Of a DNA stretch of 64,000 bases, positions 59,481-64,000 are shown one piece after another. Position 1 is the first letter of the stretch, and each line of letters starts with the position of its first letter. The notes beneath the pieces are model-generated. The model was not told the origin of the DNA, did no database searches, and saw only the letters and a list, made by a program, of their open reading frames with translations. The stretch is from Bacteroidales bacterium UBA3289. Its GTDB lineage: Bacteria; Bacteroidota; Bacteroidia; Bacteroidales; UBA932. The stretch lies in assembly GCA_002361625.1 (NCBI GenBank), contig DETL01000021.1, positions 44,401-108,400 of the forward strand. The letters are read 5' to 3'. Made by a program: the position numbers and the translations under genes.

Positions 59481-61688
59481 CTAGTGCAGCATCACCGTCA
59501 GGCCAGCCATGACGATGGAAACCATGGACATGAGCTTGATGAGGATGTTGAGGGAAGGGCCGGAGGTGTCCTTGAAGGGGTCCCCCACAGTGTCGCCCAC
59601 GACGGTGGCGTGGTGGGAGGAGGAGTTCTTGCCGCCGAAGTGGCCTTCCTCCACGTACTTCTTTGCGTTGTCCCAAGCGCCGCCGGAGTTAGCCAGGAAA
59701 ATGGCGAGGACGAAGCCCGCACCCAGGCCGCCGGCGAGAAGGCCGATCACGCCCGCAGGGCCCAGCAGCATGCCCACGAGCATGGGCACCACGATCGCGA
59801 GGATCGAAGGAAAGATCATCTCATGCTGCGCCGCCTTGGTGGAAATGCGCACGCAGGAGGTGTAGTCCGGCCGCTGCTTTCCTTCCAGGATGCCCGCAAT
59901 CTCGCGGAACTGGCGGCGGACCTCCACGACCATCTTCTCGGCCGCACGGCCCACGGCGTTCATCGTGAGGCCGCAGAACAGGAAAGCCATCATCGCCCCG
60001 ATGAAGATGCCCACGAGCACCATCGGATTCATCAGGGTAATGTCATAGTATTCAACGATATCCGTAATGGACGCAGAAACCGTGTCCACCGTCCGGCCGC
60101 CGATTTCCAGCACGTTCTTGCCGATGTGCCCGAGGCCGATCTTGATCTCTTCGATATAGGACGCCAAGAGGGCCAGCGCCGTCAAGGCCGCCGAGCCGAT
60201 GGCGAAGCCCTTGCCGGTCGCGGCCGTGGTATTGCCCAGGGAATCCAGGATATCCGTCTTCTCGCGCACGGACGGGTCCAGTTCGGACATCTGCGCGTTA
60301 CCGCCCGCATTGTCCGCGATCGGGCCGTAAGCATCGGTCGCCAGGGTGATTCCCAGCGTGGAGAGCATGCCCACCGCCGCGATGGAAATGCCGTACAGGC
60401 CCAGCGAAAGCGTTTCCGTGGAGAAATGGAAGCCCGTCGCAAACCCGTACGCCAGCAGGATTGCCGCCGCGATGGTCACGACCGGCACCGCCGTGGAAAT
60501 CATCCCCAGGCCCACGCCGTTGATGATCACCGTCGCCGGGCCCGTCTGGGAACTCTCCGCCAGCTTCTGCGTCGGCTTATACGAATGGGAGGTATAATAC
60601 TCCGTGACCTTGCCGATGACGACGCCCGCCAGCAGGCCGGAAATCACCGACAGGGACAGCCGCCACCACTCCGGAAGGCCGTTTTCCGCCTTGAATCCCA
60701 GCACATAGAACACGCCGAAGGTGAGTACGCCGATGAGGACCGCCGCAAGGTTCGTCCCCACGCTCAGGGACTTCAGCAGATCCTTCAGCGTCGCCCCCTC
60801 CTTCGTACGCACGGCGAAGATGCCGATAATGGACAACACCACGCCGATGGCCGCGATGAGCATCGGGGCCATGATGGCCCGGATCTGGACGTCCGTCCCG
60901 GCATTGAAAAAGGCCGAAGCGCCGAGGGCCATGGTCGCGAGGATGGAGCCGCAGTAGGACTCGTACAGGTCCGCGCCCATGCCGGCGACGTCGCCCACGT
61001 TGTCGCCCACATTATCGGCAATCGTGGCCGGATTCCGGGGATCGTCCTCCGGGATGTCCTGTTCCACCTTGCCCACGATGTCGGCACCCACATCGGCCGC
61101 CTTGGTATAGATGCCGCCGCCCACACGGGCGAACAGCGCCTGGGTCGATGCGCCCATCCCGAAGGTAAGCATCGTCGTGGTGATGACGACCAGCGTCTGC
61201 GCGTCGGAGGCCTCATGGACAAAGGCCCGGAGGATCATCCACCAGATGGAGATGTCCAGCAGGCCCAGGCCCACGACGGTGAGGCCCATCACGGCGCCGC
61301 TGCGGAAAGCGATCTGAAGGCCGCCGTTGAGCGAGCGCATCGTCGCATTGGCCGTCCGGGCCGATGCATACGTGGCCGTGCGCATGCCCACATAGCCGGC
61401 CAGTCCGGAGAAGAAACCGCCGGTCAGGAAGGCGAACGGGACCCAGGGATTCTGCACCCCGAATCCATAGGCCAGGACGGCGAACAGGCAGGCCAGCACC
61501 GCGAAAACGATGACGACCACCTTGTACTGCTGCTTGAGATAAGCCATGGCGCCTTCGCGCACATACTGGGCGATCTCCTTCATCGTAGGGGTTCCCTCGC
61601 TCTCCTTGAACATCTGCCGGAAGAAGATCCAGGCGAACAGGAGCGCCACCAGCGAAGCGGCGGGAACCAGGTAGAACAGCGTATTCAT
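59481..61688 (-). CDS. hppA: Membrane-bound ion-translocating pyrophosphatase
   Basis: A 735-residue, about 16-helix pyrophosphatase that pumps ions across the inner membrane. The substrate-site motifs are present: GGGIYTKAADVGADIVGKVE, DDPRNPATIADNVGDNVGDV and AYGPIADNAGGNAQMSE. The diagnostic segment reads GNTTAATGKGFAIGSAAL, with Ala where potassium-independent enzymes have Lys, placing it in the potassium-dependent group, which includes the sodium and sodium/proton pumps known from Bacteroides. Which ion is moved cannot be told here. It lies ten bases after the MgtC-like gene. Confidence 0.96.
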   Translation of the reverse strand: MNTLFYLVPAASLVALLFAWIFFRQMFKESEGTPTMKEIAQYVREGAMAYLKQQYKVVVIVFAVLACLFAVLAYGFGVQNPWVPFAFLTGGFFSGLAGYVGMRTATYASARTANATMRSLNGGLQIAFRSGAVMGLTVVGLGLLDISIWWMILRAFVHEASDAQTLVVITTTMLTFGMGASTQALFARVGGGIYTKAADVGADIVGKVEQDIPEDDPRNPATIADNVGDNVGDVAGMGADLYESYCGSILATMALGASAFFNAGTDVQIRAIMAPMLIAAIGVVLSIIGIFAVRTKEGATLKDLLKSLSVGTNLAAVLIGVLTFGVFYVLGFKAENGLPEWWRLSLSVISGLLAGVVIGKVTEYYTSHSYKPTQKLAESSQTGPATVIINGVGLGMISTAVPVVTIAAAILLAYGFATGFHFSTETLSLGLYGISIAAVGMLSTLGITLATDAYGPIADNAGGNAQMSELDPSVREKTDILDSLGNTTAATGKGFAIGSAALTALALLASYIEEIKIGLGHIGKNVLEIGGRTVDTVSASITDIVEYYDITLMNPMVLVGIFIGAMMAFLFCGLTMNAVGRAAEKMVVEVRRQFREIAGILEGKQRPDYTSCVRISTKAAQHEMIFPSILAIVVPMLVGMLLGPAGVIGLLAGGLGAGFVLAIFLANSGGAWDNAKKYVEEGHFGGKNSSSHHATVVGDTVGDPFKDTSGPSLNILIKLMSMVSIVMAGLTVMLH

Positions 61689-61698
61689 AGTCAGTTAG

Positions 61699-62322
61699 TT
61701 AATTCAAATCTTCGATTGTGAATCCGTCCAGCAAGGAGACAAGGCTGCTGAGGGAGTCCACATAGTTCTTGACCTTGAGGCGGAGCGTCAGGTGGATCTT
61801 GTTGCCGAAGACCGAATAGGTCTCCACGTTAATCCCCGCTGCCCGCAGGGCTTCCAGGACCTCTTTCAAATCCCTGTTCCCCGAGCTCAGGACCGTAAGC
61901 TCCACCACCTTCTCTCCATACCGGAGATGGAAGAAATGCATCATCTCCAAGCAGATGGCCGTCATCAGGGCAGCGGCTCCCGCGACATCGTACATGCCGG
62001 CCCCGCAGGCGAGGCCGATGGCGGCGGCCACCCACAGGCCGGCGGCCGTGGTGACGCCCCGGACTACGTTCTTCTGGAAAATGATCACGCCGGCGCCGAT
62101 GAAACCGATACCGGAAACCACCTGCGCCGCCACGCGCGCGGCATCGAACCGGCCCGTAAACGCAAACTGCGAGATAATCATGAACAGCGCGGCGCCGAGC
62201 GCCACGATAAAGTGCGTGCGGATACCGGCCTCCTTGGCGCGGAACTCGCGCTCGAAGCCGATGAAACCGCCCATCAGGCCTGCCAGCAGCAGGCGGAATA
62301 TCAGATCCCAGTCAATAGTCAT
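61699..62322 (-). CDS. MgtC/SapB family membrane protein
   Basis: A 207-residue protein: MgtC domain with about five helices (LLLAGLMGGFIGFEREFRAK, RTHFIVALGAALFMIIS, QVVSGIGFIGAGVIIF, GVTTAAGLWVAAAIGLACGA), then a cytoplasmic ACT-like C-terminal domain from about residue 135. MgtC proteins modulate ATP synthase and magnesium or phosphate physiology in other bacteria. A TATCTTTG box (62327-62334) ends only four bases before the ATG, so an mRNA from it would be effectively leaderless; no -33 box is seen. Confidence 0.92.
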   Translation of the reverse strand: MTIDWDLIFRLLLAGLMGGFIGFEREFRAKEAGIRTHFIVALGAALFMIISQFAFTGRFDAARVAAQVVSGIGFIGAGVIIFQKNVVRGVTTAAGLWVAAAIGLACGAGMYDVAGAAALMTAICLEMMHFFHLRYGEKVVELTVLSSGNRDLKEVLEALRAAGINVETYSVFGNKIHLTLRLKVKNYVDSLSSLVSLLDGFTIEDLN

Positions 62323-62334
62323 GATGCAAAGATA

Positions 62335-63942
62335 TTAAAAAAGCCCCGGCGTGATACCCAGCCACTTCAAAACCGTCTCGCCGAACAGGAGGATGAGGGC
62401 CCAGGAGAAGGTCATCATGGTGATGCCGAACTTGAAAGCGTCCGTCATGCTGTAGTGGTTCGTGGTGTATAGCAGGGCCGCAGGCTTGCTGTTGAACGGG
62501 AGCACGTAGCAGTGCTCGATGAGCATGGCCACCGGGAGGGCCAGGCTCATGGGCGGGAAGCCGAAGCGCTTCTCCACCCCGAGGGCGATGGGCACGAAGA
62601 CCATCGTCCGGATGGTCTTGCTCTGGAACACCAGGCCGGAATACATCATCAGGAAGGTCAGGATGACATACAACACCCAGAACGGGGTGTCGGAAGTGAT
62701 GCCCAGCGAGTCGAAGGCCGCATTGACCATCGTGCTCGGAAGGTCGGTGGCGTTGAGGCCGCTGCCCAGCACATAGGCACCGGCGGAGAAAAGCATCAGG
62801 TGCCAGGGGATGTCCACGTCGTTCCACTTCACGACGCCGATGCCCGGAATCAGGGCCAAGACCGCGCCGATGAGGGCGACGATGGTTTCGTCGATGTTAT
62901 GGAAAGTGCCCTTGGTCACCCACAGGACCAGGACCAGGACAAAGATGCCGACGGCCTTCCACTCTTCCATGGACATCTTGCCCATGGCGGCGAGTTCGCC
63001 CCGCAGCCGGTCGATGCCGCCCTCAATCTGGGGGACCTGCTCCTCCTTCTTCATGGGGAAGAACACGTACATGCCCAGCAGGAGACCCACGACCAGGATG
63101 ATGATCGACATAGGGCCCACGGCGACGAGCCACTCCTTGTAGCCGAAGTCACAGGAGCCCAGGAAGCCGGCAATCAGGGAGATGGCAAGCAGGTGCGCTC
63201 CCGAGCCGGTATAAAAGGCATTGGCCCCGATATTCACCTGGAACAGGTTCTGGATCACGAGGTTGCGGCCGAAGTTATTCCGGTTCCCGCCCGAGGCGCC
63301 ATAGATGGCGCAGATGACCATGAAGATCGGGAGCATGATGGTCGCCTTCACCGTGGTCGCGGAAATGAAGGCGGAAAGGACGAGGTTGATGAGGAGGAAA
63401 CTCCACAGCACCCCCTTCGCGCTCTTTCCGAACTTGATGACGAAGGCGAGGGCCAGCCGCTTGGCGAACTGCGTCTTCACGAGCATGGAGGCGAGCACGA
63501 AGCTCAGGATGTTGAGCCACATCACCGGATGGCCCAGCTGCGCGAGGGCCTCCTTCTGCGTGGTCACGTTGAAAAGGACCACGAACAGGATGAGGATCAA
63601 GGATGTCAGGTAGTTCGGCAGGGCCTCCGTGATCCAGAGGATAAGACTCGCCACGAAAATGCCCAGCATCGCATAGTTGGCCCGGATGAATCCGTCCAGG
63701 CCCAGGGCGTCCAGCCGCTTCTGCGCCGTCGCGGCCAGCATGGACGTATCCAGGTTGTCGATGAAGCCGATGTGGCAGAACCAACAGATCCAGACAAAGG
63801 CGACGATCGCGAGCGGACCGCCCAGCCGGGCCATCCACACCTCGAACTTCGACTTCTGCATCTTGGGCAGTTTCTCGACTTTGTAATTGCCCATGTCCAG
63901 CGGGTCGAACACCGCCGCCTTTGTCTCCGTATCTGTTGTCAT
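62335..63942 (-). CDS. SLC13/DASS family anion transporter
   Basis: A 535-residue inner-membrane symporter of the divalent anion:sodium family. About eleven or more helices are visible, with the two signature regions: SAFISATTVKATIMLPIFMV in the first half and LPVAMLIEHCYVLPFNSKPA in the second, equivalent to the SNT substrate/sodium loops but diverged (ATT and NSK). This may shift specificity from succinate to another di- or tricarboxylate or to sulfate. It starts seven bases after the preceding gene, so the four minus-strand genes here may be one operon. Confidence 0.9.
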   Translation of the reverse strand: MTTDTETKAAVFDPLDMGNYKVEKLPKMQKSKFEVWMARLGGPLAIVAFVWICWFCHIGFIDNLDTSMLAATAQKRLDALGLDGFIRANYAMLGIFVASLILWITEALPNYLTSLILILFVVLFNVTTQKEALAQLGHPVMWLNILSFVLASMLVKTQFAKRLALAFVIKFGKSAKGVLWSFLLINLVLSAFISATTVKATIMLPIFMVICAIYGASGGNRNNFGRNLVIQNLFQVNIGANAFYTGSGAHLLAISLIAGFLGSCDFGYKEWLVAVGPMSIIILVVGLLLGMYVFFPMKKEEQVPQIEGGIDRLRGELAAMGKMSMEEWKAVGIFVLVLVLWVTKGTFHNIDETIVALIGAVLALIPGIGVVKWNDVDIPWHLMLFSAGAYVLGSGLNATDLPSTMVNAAFDSLGITSDTPFWVLYVILTFLMMYSGLVFQSKTIRTMVFVPIALGVEKRFGFPPMSLALPVAMLIEHCYVLPFNSKPAALLYTTNHYSMTDAFKFGITMMTFSWALILLFGETVLKWLGITPGLF

Positions 63943-63949
63943 AATGAAG

Positions 63950-64000
63950 TTACTTCCAGTTCTTGTAAGGGTTCTTCATGAGCATGGAGTTGAAGTACTT
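63950..64000 (-). CDS. C-terminal end of an unidentified gene
   Basis: The last 16 codons of a minus-strand frame (ending NPYKNWK, TAA at 63952-63950) run off the window edge. The frame is open to the edge and lies seven bases before the SLC13 gene, as in an operon. Too short to identify. Confidence 0.5.
   Translation of the reverse strand, partial: KYFNSMLMKNPYKNWK

Overview
The window looks like a chromosome segment from a high-GC member of the Bacteroidales, probably an uncultured gut or rumen lineage. The evidence is the SusC/SusD pair, many lipoprotein signal peptides, dense operons joined by ATGA stop/start overlaps, and repeated TAnnTTTG -7 promoter boxes, several with a TTTG/TTG box 19-21 bases upstream. 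No rRNA, tRNA or CRISPR array was seen.

Layout. 1-6.5 kb is housekeeping: the end of lepA, a glycosyltransferase-like gene, menA, a MATE exporter, an EamA transporter fused to a NUDIX hydrolase, an O-acetylhomoserine sulfhydrylase, and a divergent Lrp/AsnC regulator. 8.2-14.0 kb is a four-gene, translationally coupled cassette of visibly lower GC: a RyR-domain/zinc-ribbon protein, a membrane TIR protein, a BACON/PEGA beta-barrel-like protein, and a membrane protein with two Rossmann (RCK-like) domains ending in a second RyR domain. It is the best candidate here for an undescribed signalling or defence system, because TIR enzymes can make cyclic ADP-ribose species and RyR is named for the ryanodine receptor. 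A tandem alpha/beta hydrolase gene of host-like composition overlaps its downstream end.

14.1-20.5 kb holds a GH20-like enzyme, a beta-repeat protein, a RAYT-type Y1 transposase unit bracketed by two near-identical symmetric arrays of GGCGCAGGT/ACCTGCGCC repeats, a DMT transporter, and an SPFH/ribbon-helix-helix pair with its own inverted-repeat operator. 20.6-23.4 kb is a keto-glycoside cluster (tandem DUF1080 plus Gfo/Idh/MocA). 23.5-49.9 kb is a large polysaccharide utilisation locus on the minus strand (GH2, SGNH-GH43 fusion, GH92, GH31, surface lipoprotein, SusC, SusD, DUF3823 lipoprotein, GH99-like, GH43, GH99-like, membrane kelch-SARP regulator), flanked by two plus-strand CotH-kinase lipoproteins. 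Three promoters of this region share one spaced TTAA-box architecture. The enzyme set points to an alpha-mannoside-containing, decorated glycan; this is inferred from families only.

50.1-59.5 kb is a seven-gene plus-strand operon: phosphodiesterase, zinc peptidase, NagB-like/PIG-L fusion, NagB, two SGNH proteins and an MBOAT acyltransferase, suggesting amino-sugar catabolism together with export-side O-acylation of a glycan. 59.5-64 kb, minus strand, has a membrane pyrophosphatase, an MgtC-like protein, an SLC13 anion transporter, and the last codons of an unidentified gene.
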